From Margaritifera margaritifera (taxonomy: Eukaryota; Mollusca; Bivalvia; Unionida; Margaritiferidae), in NCBI GenBank assembly GCA_029931535.1, contig JAQPZY010001423.1, positions 248,001-312,000 of the forward strand: a DNA stretch of 64,000 bases. The letters are read 5' to 3'. The translations under genes were made by a program, and so were the position numbers. Of this stretch, positions 1-10,929 are shown in pieces. The notes below the pieces were generated by a model, which had not been told where the DNA came from, searched no databases, and worked only from the letters and a program-made list of their open reading frames with translations. The first letter of the stretch is position 1; the number at the start of each line of letters is the position of its first letter.

Positions 1-291
1 ATTGATTTTACATAATGGGACTACCTTAAGTAGAACAAACTGTCTAGATCCTGTAATGATCAGACCATTTCAAGCTATGCAGTAAGCATTGATTTTACAA
101 AAGTGGACTACCTTAAATCTGCCAGTGGATTAAGTGACAACAGATCTAGCTCTACACTATCAGCAATGATGTGTGTGCCTCATACATTAGCAAATATGGT
201 AAATAAATGTTCTACTAAGTTTATGAATGAGATTTCAATGTTAATGGAAACAGGATTAGTAGACAGATAACCAAGTTCTGACTAAACATAC
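1..291 (-). other. PICALM: PICALM intron 8 (partial, runs off left edge)
   Basis: Non-coding sequence downstream of the exon 8 donor (GT at 290-291 on the minus strand). A sentence-like duplication is visible: the phrase around attgatttta near position 1 recurs near 89, so a short tandem duplication of about 88 bp is present. Nothing else is recognised. Confidence 0.7.
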
Positions 292-398
292 CTCAGCTAC
301 TTTCAGGAACTCGGATACTTTGTCCATCCGTACCAGAAACTTTTTGTAAATATCTAGAGCTTCTTTGCACTGCTTTTTGTTCATGTCAAAATATTTTT
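292..398 (-). CDS. PICALM: PICALM exon 8: end of ANTH core, helix with FLKVAE
   Basis: The 107-bp exon begins with the last two bases of a Glu codon split with exon 7 and reads [20 protein letters not shown] and onward to SEFLKVAE. It is flanked by a polypyrimidine tract plus AG at 399-400 and by a gtatg donor at 287-291. The segment matches the vertebrate CALM region EKYFDMKKNQCKEGLDIYKK with very few changes. In this family it is one of the last helices of the ANTH solenoid; the following VGIDRGDIPDLS-type segment is expected outside the window. The exon ends on a complete codon. Confidence 0.96.
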
Positions 399-584
399 CT
401 GAAAAAGATAACACCTAATGAGTATTACCTTTATAATGTGTATCCATAAAGTTTTCACAGAAAACAACGAGTATTGCATTCATAATGTGTAGACATAAGG
501 TGGCTTTCACAGGACACAATGTCTTGAATGTAAACAGTATTTATCATGCATTTATTATTCAATGACTAAGCAAAATTGAACATA

Positions 585-935
585 CAATCTTTACATTGTT
601 GCTAACACAATCTTTACCAGAATAGTGACATCTATGTTGCTGTTGCTGACACAATTATTACCAGAATGTTACCTATGTTGATGTTGCAGACACAATCATT
701 ACCAGAATAGTGACATCTATGTTGTTTTTTGCTGACAATCATTACCAGAATAGGGACATCTGTTAATGCTGTTGCCATAATCATTACCAGAATAGTGACA
801 TCTATGTTGTTGTTGCTGACACAATCATTAACAGAATAGGGGCATCTATGTTGTTGTTGTTGACACAATCATCATTACCAGAACAGTGACATCTATGTTG
901 ATGCTGTTGACAATCGGTACCACAATAGAGACATC
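585..935. repeat. Minisatellite, unit about 44 bp, about 7-8 copies
   Basis: The phrase ccagaatagtgacatctatg recurs near 617, 703, 790 and 882, with diverged copies in between (about 661, 746, 833 and 920). Unit length drifts between about 40 and 46 bp because a GTT/GCT-rich run between copies varies. An open frame on the minus strand across this tract is a by-product of the repeat and is not called as a gene. Confidence 0.85.
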
Positions 936-964
936 GATGTCTCATTACTATCTGCTACCATACT

Positions 965-1213
965 GACTGAGTTCAAGGTTTGGTTTTGGTGATCTATGGC
1001 ACAGCAACACTTTGATGGTTATACTGTGCCAAGGCAAGTAGAGTAAAGTGCCTTGTCCATGGACACACAATGGCAGCCAATCCAGGCTGATCTGATGGTG
1101 GGAATCAAACCAGCACCCTTTTGGTCACAATTCCGACACATGGTGGGAATCAAACCAGCACCCTTTTGGTCACAATTCCGACACTTTATCCACTCAGCTA
1201 CCCTGGCTACAAG
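965..1213 (-). mobile_element. tRNA-derived SINE, minus strand
   Basis: Read on the minus strand from 1210, the head has a box A-like stretch (tagctgagtggataaagtgt) and a box B-like stretch (ctggtttgattcccacc), followed by a tRNA-unrelated body containing ttgtgtgtccatggacaagg. The same body occurs on the plus strand at 33838-34010 and in part at 2105-2215, so this is a family. The box B segment is tandemly duplicated (see 1096-1184). Confidence 0.75.
1096..1184. repeat. Perfect 45-bp tandem duplication within the SINE
   Basis: The block starting tggtgggaatcaaaccagca occurs at 1096 and again at 1141, virtually identical over 44-45 bp. It doubles the box B region of the SINE. The near-identity suggests a recent event relative to the diverged SINE body. 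Confidence 0.9.
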
Positions 1214-1476
1214 ACAATAAAACTTTAGAAGTTTCTGCTAGGTGTTGTGTCGCTGCTCTGTGTAGGTAAAACCATCAATAAATTACTATGTTTAAACATG
1301 TTTTGATTACATCAAACTAACAGAGTTTATACTAGCAGGTAATGTTCCATGCATTCAGCCGTAAATTAAGCCTTAAGAAATGAAACAAACCACTTATTCA
1401 TGTGCATGTCTATATGCCTCTCTTTGTGTTTTCTTCTCTGAAAAAGGGCTGAATATGAATGGCTTGCATAACTTAC

Positions 1477-1588
1477 CTAGTAAATTAATAATACCATCAT
1501 TATAACAGGCAAATAGTCTAATAAGATCTTTAAACATCAGCATAAAACTGGCATTTATCACTCCGTTTGTAAGATCATTAGGTGTGCA
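1477..1588 (-). CDS. PICALM: PICALM exon 7: ANTH helices ([16 protein letters not shown])
   Basis: The 112-bp exon reads [20 protein letters not shown] and then [17 protein letters not shown] plus one base. Vertebrate CALM has the near-identical [20 protein letters not shown] followed by IRLFAAYNEGIINLLEKYF. The acceptor is ttttcag (AG = 1589-1590) and the donor gtaagt (1471-1476). Phase carries into exon 8 (G|AA = Glu). These are deep helices of the ANTH solenoid, and conservation is very high. Confidence 0.97.
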
Positions 1589-2104
1589 CTGAAAAGAAAA
1601 GAAAAGAACAATAACATAAATATTATACGCTTGTATCATCTAATGCCTTCTGCTGGTGGATTCTTTCCTTCCAAATAATGGAGGAATTTTAAATGTGTTA
1701 ATGTAATAAGAATGCCCACCACAGTGAGATAATCACAAAACTTAACTGGCCTTGTGGATTGGCAGGCAGGGGTAACACTATATGCCCTTTCCACAGGCAG
1801 GGGTAATACTATATGCCCTTTTAACATTCTTAGTGGGGTATAATAAAACAACACAAAATATGACATGAAGACTATGTAACTATATCATATGCTTAAAAGA
1901 ATGTCTTCTGCAAGAGTAAGTATCTCACTCTGCAGAGGAATGTTCTGCATTAGAAAACTGTACCATTAAAGTTTAGCACAAAACCTCAACTTGTATGAGA
2001 CTGTCAATAATGCCAATGATGAAGATACCAGCAAAAAGTTATCTCTATGTCCTGCTATTGCAGATAAAACAAAATCTTGATCTGATTTGTGTGTTTTTAT
2101 AGTA

Positions 2105-2215
2105 CCAAAACTCTCTGAAGGTTATATTGTGGTGCGACAAGTAGAGTACAGTGCCTTGCCCAAGGACACCAAAGTAGATGATCTGGGCTGATCTGGTGGT
2201 GGCAATTGAACCTGC
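2105..2215 (-). mobile_element. SINE fragment, same family as 965-1213
   Basis: Contains gacaagtagagtacagtgcc followed by ttgcccaaggacacc and gatctgggctgatctggtgg, which align with the SINE body at about 1030-1100 in the same orientation. The tRNA head is missing, so this is a truncated copy. Confidence 0.65.
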
Positions 2216-3085
2216 AGAAATTTAAGGGCAAAGTTCAACAGGGACCATAACTCCATAAAATTATAGGGGAAAACATTGAAAATCAAACATAACTGAAGTT
2301 TTCTTACTGTTAAGCCTCATACCAAATCTGACTACAATTCATTAAGTCCTTCAAAAGTTACTGAGCAGAAAATGAAATTGAAGGGCAAAGTTGCAAGACA
2401 AATAGGGGAAATTACTCTGTACAATTCTGCTGAAAAAAGGTGAGGATTGAACCTGACCTAGGTCTTCTTAATGTAAAGCTTCAAACCAAATTTCATTTCA
2501 ATCCATAAGGTCTTTCTAAAGTTAACAAGCAGAAGCAAACTTGAACAAAAAAGTTCTAAATGAAACAGGGCCCAAATCTTTGCCAGAAAATGGTGAAAAT
2601 CAAGACCAACCTAGGTCTTTCTAATGTACAGCTCATTAACACTGTATATAGTAACATTTTTGACCACCTCAGCACAAAAGTGACTAGGCAAACAAAATTG
2701 TGTTTCTGGTCGGCCGACTGGCCCTGTTTCTCATTGCCGACCCAAGCACTTTTTCCCCACTCCCACCACCCCAAATTTTTTTTTTTTTTTTTTTAAATAA
2801 AAAATATCTCATTACTGAAATTGATTTGTGCATCTAATTGAGCCGGTTTTGCCCAGTTCTTTGAAGCACTTAAAATATTTTTTGATTTATATATAATGTT
2901 TAAAAAAAAAGAAAATACCTGCCTACCCTAACTTTAAAACCAGTGCAATAGGAAACACATTTTTTGTGTGTGGCCCTATATGGTGCTATGCCTTGTAACA
3001 AATCTTATTCCAGTCCATTAGGTCCTTCAAAAGTTACAGAGCAAAAACAAAAAAGAATGGCAAAGTTCTAAGTCAAACAGGTCAG
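2216..3085. repeat. Tandem array of ~150-bp units, interrupted by an insert
   Basis: Phrases such as ccttcaaaagttactgagca, agggcaaagttcaacaggg and accaaatctgactacaattc recur at about 2345, 2510 and 3010 with drift. The array breaks near 2636 and resumes near 3000. The 0.36-kb insert contains tggtcggccgactggccctg, a T/A homopolymer run and weak inverted ends (tgtgtttctggt near 2699; ggaaacaca near 2951). The insert is unclassified. Confidence 0.6.
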
Positions 3086-3324
3086 ATAGGCAACACTAAA
3101 CGCTCCCTCCATTGATGGTTATATTGGTGGGGATGGTGGGGGCATAAAATCAAATCATACATATGCTTTATTCAGCATGACCATATGCGTCAGTTCTACT
3201 ATGTACATACATGTGCATTTATTATAATAAGCTTAAACCTTGTGAAATTCACCCAAATAATAATTTCTTATGAACACAGCATTGGTATTACATGAAATAC
3301 AGTAGGTCATTTTGTAGAGATGTG

Positions 3325-5235
3325 AACAAGTCAAAGGTAACAAGTGGCCTAAGTGTGTCTGATATAACTCACCTGGCCTACATAACATAACAGCTGACCT
3401 TTTCTTTCTAAATGGGCTTATGTAGTGTAAGAACCCAACATTATATGTAAACTATCGCCCAAACATGTAAATTTTACCAATTTTAAGGTGGACAGATAAA
3501 AACAAAAGCTCTTTCCAAAGATAAAGGCATAATTAATATGTGTAGTCTATTGCTCATAATCAAACTCATCCAAGATCTTGATGATATAAACCTATTTATG
3601 AAGTTGTATTGAAACTGGAGAATTGTAGTCTCCAGATGTAAAGAGGTATGCACAGATTTCACTTATTACAGAACTTGTCTACGACAATGATGTTATACAC
3701 TTATATACCAAGTTGGAGCAAAATTCAATCAATACTTGGTCTCCAGAGTGGTAACAAGCTCAGTAAATCAGATATTATTACAGAATTTGTCTAAGACAAT
3801 GATGATATATGCTTATTTACCAAGTTGGAGCAAAATCCAATCTTGGTCTCCAGAGTGGTAACTAGCTCAGCCAATTGGATACAAGATTACCTCATAAATA
3901 TGTATATATCTTGCTCATTATTAAACTAATCCATTTAATAAGTTTGATCAGAAACATAGTTGCTAGAGTGTTGACAAGCACAGCCAATCCGATGCAAGAT
4001 ATTGTCATGACTATGCATGAATTTCTGTACTAATCATACTCATCCAAGATCTTGATGATACAAGCCAATTTACAAACACTGATAAAAATACTTTTAAAAA
4101 AATGCAGTCTCTCTTACATGGTAAAAACTCAGCCAATCAGCTGTAAGATTACCTATTAAAAATGCATAGGTCTTGTTCATAATAAAAATCATCCAACATC
4201 TCAATGACATTAGCCTATTTACCAAGTATGATTAAAATCAGGTCAGAAAAAGTCTTGAGTGGCAAGAAATTAAATGCAAGATCATCTCATTAATAAGTGT
4301 AGATCTCACTCATAATACAACTCATTGGATATCTTCATATAGACTTCTTTAACAAGTTTGATAAAAATCTATCAGAAATAGAACTGACAAGCTCAGCCAA
4401 TCAGATGCAAGTTCACCACCTTAATATATGTGGATCTCACCCATAATTGTATAATTGTACTCATTCGATATCTTGATGTTTTAAGTCTATTTACCAAGTT
4501 TTATCAAAATAGGGTCAGACATACAGGTTCTAGAGTGGTAACAAGCTATCAATTTGATGCAAGATCATATCTTCAATATGTGTGGACCTCACTCATTATC
4601 AAAGTCATGCAAGATCTTAATCATACAAGTCAATATTCCAAGTCTGATGCAAATCAGATACAAAATAAAGCTTCAAGAGTGGTAAAAAGGTCAGCCAGTG
4701 AGAGTCAAGATCAACTCATTAATATACATGGATCTCGCCACTCATTAATGAACTCTTCTGAGATCTTGGTGGTATAAGCCCATATTCCAAGTGTGATCAA
4801 AATTGGATCAGAAATATGGCTTCCAGAGTGATAACAAGCACAACCAATCAAATGCAACATCATCCCATTAATATGCTTCGAGCTCGCTCATTATCAAACT
4901 CCCACGAGATCTTGATGACATAAGCCCATATGGATTCCAGAGTAGTAACAAGTTCAGTCAATCAAAATGCACAAGACCTTATTAATATGTATTTTCTTGC
5001 TCATCATAAAAACTGTCCAAAATCTTGCTTATATAAGCTTATATTCCAAGTTTGATTATAATTTGATCAGAAATCAGGTCTGCAGCGTGGTAATAGACTA
5101 AGTCAATCACATGCAAGATCACCTCATTCATATATGTGACCTCCAGAGTGGTAGCAAGCAACTGTTAATAGACAACACACAACAGAACACAGGGCCCTAT
5201 TATATGCTTGGCCGTACAGCCAGGTGAGCACAAAA
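3325..5235 (+). mobile_element. Helentron/HINE-like array, family B, copy 1
   Basis: The head carries aagtggcctaagtgtgtctg and gctcacctggcctacataac-like sequence shared with the copies at 38050 and 52140. It is followed by about ten diverged units of roughly 150 bp built on agccaatcagatgcaagatc, cctcattaatatgcatag, catccaagatcttgatgata and accaagtttgatcaaaatc. The tail around 5190-5230 has a hairpin-like cttggccgtacagccaggtg. This design (head, tandem core, terminal hairpin) resembles the non-autonomous pearl/HINE elements known from bivalves. Placement in that class is inference. The 115-aa open frame inside is a repeat artefact. Confidence 0.6.
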
Positions 5236-5384
5236 TTAAGTTTAAAGTGGAACCTGCCATAACAAGGTATGTGAAGTCAGTCAGTCCTGCAATACAGGTA
5301 CTGATCAACTACTAAAATGTCTTTCACTTCAGTAAAATTTCTTTACAAGAAGTAATCTAAACAATATTTTTTTAAACCATAATA

Positions 5385-5960
5385 GCCAACTTTTGATGAC
5401 ATAGCCATCCAAAATCAACTTTTAGAGTCTCATCATCCAGTTATAGGTTTAATTAAAGTACCCTCAGAGTTACAGATGCAACTAGATCTGTCAGTAAGTG
5501 AGGGCTTATGGAATACCCCCTGCTCTAAAAGTAATGTCACGTTACAAATGCATATAAAGATTTCTGAAATGGTTTAGGAGATATTAAACAGAGAAGAGTG
5601 TGACAGACACACAGACACAATTTGTAATAAAATTCTAAAAGTACTAATCTGATAAAGCCAAATCTTATATGGGACACAACCTTTGTCATGATATAAATGC
5701 ATACTAAGTTTCCTAAATATATCTCAGATGGTTCAGGAGATATTAACAGAAGAGATTGATAAATGGATGGATACAATTTTTTACAAAAATAAATATAGGG
5801 ACAAGTATCAAATGTTGATCAGTCATACTCCATTTTCTATAGATCACATTGCCTAGTCATGATACAAAAGCATACCAAGTATCATGAAGATATCTCAAAG
5901 GGTCAAGGAGATATTAAATATAAAAAAAACATGGGATGGACAGTGGAAGAAACAGATTCC
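5385..5960. repeat. Array of three ~150-170-bp units (gagatattaaac family)
   Basis: The phrase ggtttaggagatattaaaca near 5569 recurs as ggttcaggagatattaacag near 5730 and ggtcaaggagatattaaata near 5899, each followed by a gacagacaca/gatggata-type run. Each unit also carries tcatgatataaatgcatac-like text. No protein is recognised. Confidence 0.6.
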
Positions 5961-6187
5961 AGTGTACCACACCACCCACTCCAACTTCATTTGCGGGAGG
6001 GGGGGGGGGAATAATTATAATTAAATTTTGTGGTTTTTAAAGACAACTGATTTCTAGAAAAGATGGTCTTTAGCACAGGTTTGATTGTACACAAGTATTC
6101 ATCAAAGTAAAATGATGTTGCATTTTGATTTTCTTTCTCTGAACATATATTTTTATCAATCTCTAACATAACTTATGTCATACTTAC

Positions 6188-6244
6188 ATCAAACTCTAAC
6201 AAAACATCTATCTGTTGTTGTAAAGCTGGTAGGGCCTTCAGCAG
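6188..6244 (-). CDS. PICALM: PICALM exon 6 (LLKALPALQQQIDVLLEFD)
   Basis: A 57-bp, phase-0 exon encoding exactly 19 residues, LLKALPALQQQIDVLLEFD. Vertebrate CALM has LLKTVPIIQNQMDALLDF at this position. The acceptor is ttttag (AG = 6245-6246) and the donor gtaagta (6181-6187) is a perfect consensus. It is too short to find by open-frame length, and phase and homology carry the call. Confidence 0.95.
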
Positions 6245-7084
6245 CTAAAATGAGAAATAGCAAATGTTAATAACAAGCAAACCTCCCACTGTAAACAGCG
6301 ATATTGTACATGTTCTATGACTTTAAAAAATTCAACATAAAGTCTGAAAATGATTATAGTGACAATGCTGCCACTGTCCCTGCCACCGTCGTTGCCAGAA
6401 AAAATTATGCATTTGTCTCGCTGTCTGCTAATGCAGGCAGGGGTTTCAACTGAAGCCTCTGGCTGGCAATTTTTTGCCTTTTTTTCACAGGAATTGCCAC
6501 CAACAGAAATGCTGCCAGAATGTTATCTAAAGGGGGGATCTCCACCCTTTACACCAAAACAAGGGGGAAGTAGAAAAAAAACATGGGGGCAGGGGAATCG
6601 CCATAATTCATTATTTATCCAATACTTAAATGTCCATCTCTCTTTCTTCCTGCTCCATTCTGTTAGGGCTCCAATGAAATTAAATCCTCGTAAGATGCCC
6701 CTTTCTGTTGTATAAGCATTAATCAGTTGGGCTTAATCTCTTTCTTATCTGTGTATGGATAGTGTTCTGTCGTGACCCCTTTCACAGTCTGCCTTCAGAA
6801 GGAGCAAATGCAGAGAAAGCTTAACCAGCTTCAACAAGTTGGGAAACTGTTCTTTACGGTTGTTTTATAGAATTTTGCACAGTTCACAGGTATTATCTCA
6901 TCGATATCTCTGCTCCAAAAATGCATGTGATCTGGTGACTCGGCATGCTGTGTACGAGTCAACATCCTGATTCAAACAGCCAATATCTGATATAAAAGGG
7001 TTATTTTCCCCACTTTTTTTTAACAAATACTGCACAACATACCTCCCACCTTGGTGTTGTGTTGTAACCATTTTTACTGTAACA

Positions 7085-7990
7085 GTCAAAACTTCTGAAA
7101 CTTTGCTTCAAATTTTGGTTTCTTCTTTGGCAGTTCATCTAACTTGGCATCAAACATCGTTTTAGAATTTTCGTCCTTCTTTTGATGAAAAACTCAACTT
7201 CACCATTCTCTTTCTTCATTCTGCCATTCACGTTGTACATTCGCATCACCACTGACTTGAAGTTTAAAGGAATCAGTAATTTTCTGCCCAGCCAATATTA
7301 GTGCTGAAGTTATTACATGTGCATGTCAGTGTTCACATAATAATTCAGTCACAATAATTTGTTTATTTTTGCACCACATATTACATATATACCACACTTC
7401 TCTCTTCTCACGTTTTTTTCTCCTTCATGGTAAAAGTTTTTAATTATATACATCAACTACATAAAAAATATTCACATAAATTCACTTATCTTTTCCCCCA
7501 CTGAACACAACCTGTTCATACTGATGTGCTACTCTTGCTTTTTTTTGCAGCCTTGGCAAATATTTCTTTTGCTTTCCTTTTTGCATATTCTAACACAGAG
7601 TTGCTTCTGCCCTCTGATGTAAGAAATCTTTCTTAAAATACTGTACTGCACTTTTTCCTCATGCCTTCAGACCATATTTGATGTATTGTACAGAGTTGTA
7701 GGTTTCTATCTTTATCCTCCCTGATTTGGAATCAATAATATCATTCATGACACTGAAGGATGATTCTATTTGTGGGCCATGAAAACAACTCAGTAAAGAC
7801 ATGACATGGCCATCTTTGATAGACACAGGTATCTGGCAACAATATCATCACTTCCCCACCAGTGATCTATACGTTGTCCCTCCTTAAATCTGGAAGGGAA
7901 TCAGTTTGGAAGTTTCGACTGGTCCAATTCCTTCTCATTTAACACAGTAGACACTACTGTAGAGTTGGTAATATTAGTTCAAATCTTTCT
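7085..7990 (-). pseudogene. Decayed transposase-like C-terminal region, possibly hAT
   Basis: No long frame survives. One frame on the minus strand reads continuously through about 7650-7815: MSLLSCFHGPQIESSFSVMN followed by DIIDSKSGRIKIETYNSVQY and IKYGLKA, then a stop. This pattern (a hydrophobic stretch, an E-S-S-F-S core, then DIIDSKSGRI) resembles the C-terminal dimerisation region of hAT transposases, where the core is usually VERxFS. A further lysine-rich stretch (DELPKKKPKFEAKFQKF) reads at about 7107-7160. Several frameshifts and stops separate the pieces. The superfamily is tentative: it could be another domesticated or unknown transposon protein. I see no terminal repeats. Confidence 0.4.
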
Positions 7991-8494
7991 GCTAGTCCTA
8001 TGGTGTTCAGTTTTCTTACAAATTGACCCATCGACTTTGCATTAAAGCCATTCCCATTTCCACACATTTTTCAAACCTTTATTCAAACCTTTTGTGTTCG
8101 TGTCTCGATCGATAATTCAAGATGCCATATTTGGCAAGCATGCTTATTTCCATCAGTTTCTGTAAGACAAAGATTCATTGGACAAGTACAAACTTTTGAC
8201 CAATCAGAAAGCTCTTTAGAGCAAATGTCTGTTAAATAATATACGGAATGAATACTATTATAAGGATCGTTGCGGAATGGGATCAGACATACCTTTATTT
8301 GAAAACCAGATTGGAGATGATATAAAAAAAACGACCATAGCAAGGAAAATCGGAATTCCACTTTAAAGCGGACAAAAATCATGTCTGTATAATCTCACCT
8401 TCTGGAAATGGACCAAAGTCTGCACATGCACAAATAAAAGGAAAGGGCATCTGTTGCAGATTCCTATAGTACACACAGTTTTCTGGTATAAATA

Positions 8495-9901
8495 CTGTAG
8501 CATCATTTATTTACACGGCACTCAATTTTCATGCTTTTGTAAAAAAAAAAAGGTAATTTTCATATATGCTTAAATTCATGGTTTTGCCTGTCAAAGTCTG
8601 AATATCAGTAGGTAGTTAATTTCATGGTTTAACCTCTACAAATACTCAAAATAAAGAATACAAAAGAATAACACTATGCCAATGTAAATGGCAGTCACTT
8701 AAATGCTTAAAACAATACTACCACATTTATGAGCACAAATCAAAGAACTGACCAGTTCAATACTTTCACCCCGTTTTCGTCTGAGTGAATAACATCAATG
8801 GAAGCTGACACAGCCAACAACACAAAAACAATACTACCACCTCTATGAGCACAAATAAAACACCTCTCAAGATCAGTCACTTACACCATGTTTTCATCTG
8901 AGTGCTCAACATCAACGAAAGCCAACGCCAGCAAAGTGCGAATATGCTAACTAAACTGAAAAACAGTGGAATTACTTCTTTGTTTGTGCCTGCCTCATGC
9001 ACAGACCAACTTCAACTACTAGACTTGACAATAAATAAAGAGTAAAAATAATAATTAAAATCACACATCCACAACAGGTATGCTAAACAGGTCATGAAGG
9101 CCATCACAGAAAAGGAAGATGTTCCTGGTGACGATCAATGCACTGTATTAGTGAACCTTGCAACCTCATTAATCAAGCCAATTCATGCTGAATGGATAAT
9201 TGCTGCTCATGCGACAATGAGTGAAAAATCGGACCTAATTATCAATGGTTTTGAGAAATCTGGACTTGTTTAATTCTGCAATTTGGGGATTACTTACCCG
9301 ACAAGCATTTGTGTGTACCATGAGACTTGATTGACACGATTTTTATAATGTGGCTTTGTCCAAAAATCAGTGAAGTGTGAGCTTTAATACTCTGCTGTAA
9401 TTAGTGTATATACATAGTGCAGGATCGATTTGAATAAGTATTAAATTTTCATATACTAGTATTTTTTTATTATTCTTTCTTTAATTTTCAGTATTACTAG
9501 TGTTTGAATACCTTATGATTTTTCTTGTTTTTCTCTATCCTTATCTCACATATCAATTTAAAGCAGTGAGTGGAAATTACAGCTACCGGATACCTTATTG
9601 ATACATGTGCATTGAAACAATATATATTTCCTTTATAATTCTTTTTTCAAAGTGTTAAAATAAAACAAACATGTGTAAAAGCTAATATTTTATAACCAGA
9701 TTACAGTATTGACACTGATTTATCAAGTACTAGTAGCTTTGTTAATCTCTAAAAACGAAACACAGTAAGAAAATGGGCGGGGGAGGGGGGGGGGCCATCA
9801 TCATACATAGCTAATTTTTCATCGGGTCATTAAATTTGTGGTTCAGAGAAACAACAAAAACCACGAAAATTGGTCCCCCATGAAAATTTCTGATACTACA
9901 G
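8495..9901 (+). mobile_element. TA-flanked TIR element (CTGTAG ends), 1.4 kb
   Basis: The left end reads TA-CTGTAGCATCA (8493 on) and the right end TGATACTACAG-TA (to 9903). The 11-bp ends are inverted with one mismatch and flanked by TA, and the subterminal text (caattttcatg / catgaaaatt, cgaaaattgg) is also inverted. TA target sites and such ends are typical of Tc1/mariner-like elements. Inside lies a pogo-like transposase tail (9070-9273) and a tandem duplication of about 120 bp (about 8700-8935, phrase caatactaccac + gagcacaaat). Catalytic regions are missing. Confidence 0.7.
9070..9273 (+). pseudogene. pogo/Tigger-type transposase C-terminal remnant
   Basis: The frame reads HNRYAKQVMKAITEKEDVPG and then DDQCTVLVNLATSLIKPIHA, EWIIAAHATMSEKSDLIING and FEKSGLV before a TAA at 9271-9273. 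The block LIKPIHAEWIIAAHATM...KSDLIINGFEKSGL resembles the tail of Tigger/pogo DDE transposases, where a K-x-x-HA-x-W motif precedes an N-G-(F/W)-x-x-x-G-(I/L) end. There is no start codon and no DDD triad in frame upstream, so it is a 3' remnant carried by the element at 8495-9901. Confidence 0.6.
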
Positions 9902-10889
9902 TAATTAGCTGTGTTTTCTAGCATCCTTTTGTATTACCCTACATCTGCATACTTTAGAATCTACTAGGGTATTTTGATCAAATAAGTATCCTAACTTTTT
10001 AATTTTTATTTTTAGATTCTTATTTATTCGGTTTATCTTAACAGTTATATAAAAATTCTATATTGTGCAGAGAGCATTTTTATATGAACAACTTTGAACT
10101 AATTTGCGGGAGTTCTCACGCATCACCGCTTTCCAAGTGCGAAAAACATTTTTGTGTGATTTGCACACTCGCATGCTATGGCAGCATCTCTACGTCTATA
10201 ATTACAAGATTTTTAAAAAATTGCTTTTTAAAGTTGTTTAATTTATTAACATATTTTGTCAGAGATGTTTCATCCAATACCGATTGGTCCAAGTCAAGAA
10301 GATGCTTTTCTGATTCTGCATTAATCTTCTCGCAGAGGATTTAGCATCTCTGTAACAAGTGATTTTGTCACTATTGGAAACACCTGCTTGATACATGATT
10401 CAAATATCTATCAAAGATACATGTATTTATATGATAAAATGGCATTTCAGCACAATCATGGCTGTAAAGTTTAGGAAGATAAACCCTTCCAAATAAATGT
10501 AAGCATGTAGTCCTACAAAATAAAAGATAAAAGGTCAAACTGTTAAAATTCTTAAAAGGAATATAAAATACAAGATAAAGGTAAAAAAAGAAAAAAAGGC
10601 TCTGAAGCATAGGAACCATAAATGTAAAGTCGATGATCAGCAGTGGTGACCACATGAACATCTATCCGCTTCTATCTAAGCCTTCTATACGACTCTCATG
10701 ACGTCATACCTTTGCTACCCAGAACAAGAGTCCATCTAAGGGACTGACACTGTACTGGCCGAACAGAATTTTCAGTAATTCAAGATAAGACCATTTCTTC
10801 TTTTTAAATTAAAAAAAAATGTCAAACATAGCGGAGTAACAGTAATGAAAACTGTAATGAGACAATGTAATTTATAGATGTACATGTAC

Positions 10890-10929
10890 CTTGTCTGTAT
10901 TCATTGTTCTTAACAGTCCATCATCTTTC
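10890..10929 (-). CDS. PICALM: PICALM exon 5 (40-bp microexon-like)
   Basis: Completes a split Gly codon (GG|G) and encodes KDDGLLRTMNTDK. Vertebrate CALM has ADGVMRTMNTEK here. The acceptor is ttttttcag (AG = 10930-10931) and the donor starts gtacatg (GT at 10888-10889). At 40 bp it is the shortest exon seen. The link between two ANTH helices lies here, and this loop differs slightly from vertebrates (KDD for AD). Confidence 0.93.

Larger units (their letters stand above)
399..1476 (-). other. PICALM: PICALM intron 7
   Basis: A 1.08-kb intron holding a minisatellite (585-935) and a tRNA-derived SINE (965-1213). Stretches 399-585 and 1214-1476 show nothing I recognise. Confidence 0.85.
1589..6187 (-). 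other. PICALM: PICALM intron 6
   Basis: A 4.6-kb intron. It holds a SINE fragment (2105-2215) and three arrays of roughly 150-bp units (2216-3085, 3325-5235, 5385-5960). A poly(G) run lies near 6000-6009. Stretch 1589-2104 contains a short local duplication (ggcaggggtaayactatatgccc at about 1765 and 1797) and nothing else recognised. Confidence 0.85.
6245..10889 (-). other. PICALM: PICALM intron 5
   Basis: A 4.6-kb intron. It contains a decayed hAT-like C-terminal stretch (7085-7990) and a TA-flanked TIR element (8495-9901). A G-family fragment (ggactgacactgtactggcc) lies at about 10740-10810. In 6245-7084 there is an open frame without recognisable homology, not called. In 9902-10735 nothing is recognised. 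Confidence 0.85.

Noticed and set aside
632..868. CRISPR-like or coding interpretation of the 44-bp repeats
   Set aside because: No constant repeat alternating with unique spacers; whole units are alike, and this is animal DNA.
4430..4777. 115-codon plus-strand open frame
   Set aside because: Lies wholly in the family B tandem array; the peptide repeats the array units and has no homology I recognise.
6350..6715. 121-codon plus-strand open frame in intron 5
   Set aside because: No recognisable motif, odd composition, no conserved context and no splice signals tied to it.
8083..8382. 99-codon minus-strand frame between the hAT-like relic and the TIR element
   Set aside because: Contains several Cys but in no pattern I can match; could be part of the decayed transposon, but no support.
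10063..10344. 93-codon plus-strand frame in intron 5
   Set aside because: No domain, no conserved start context; probably chance in AT-rich sequence.
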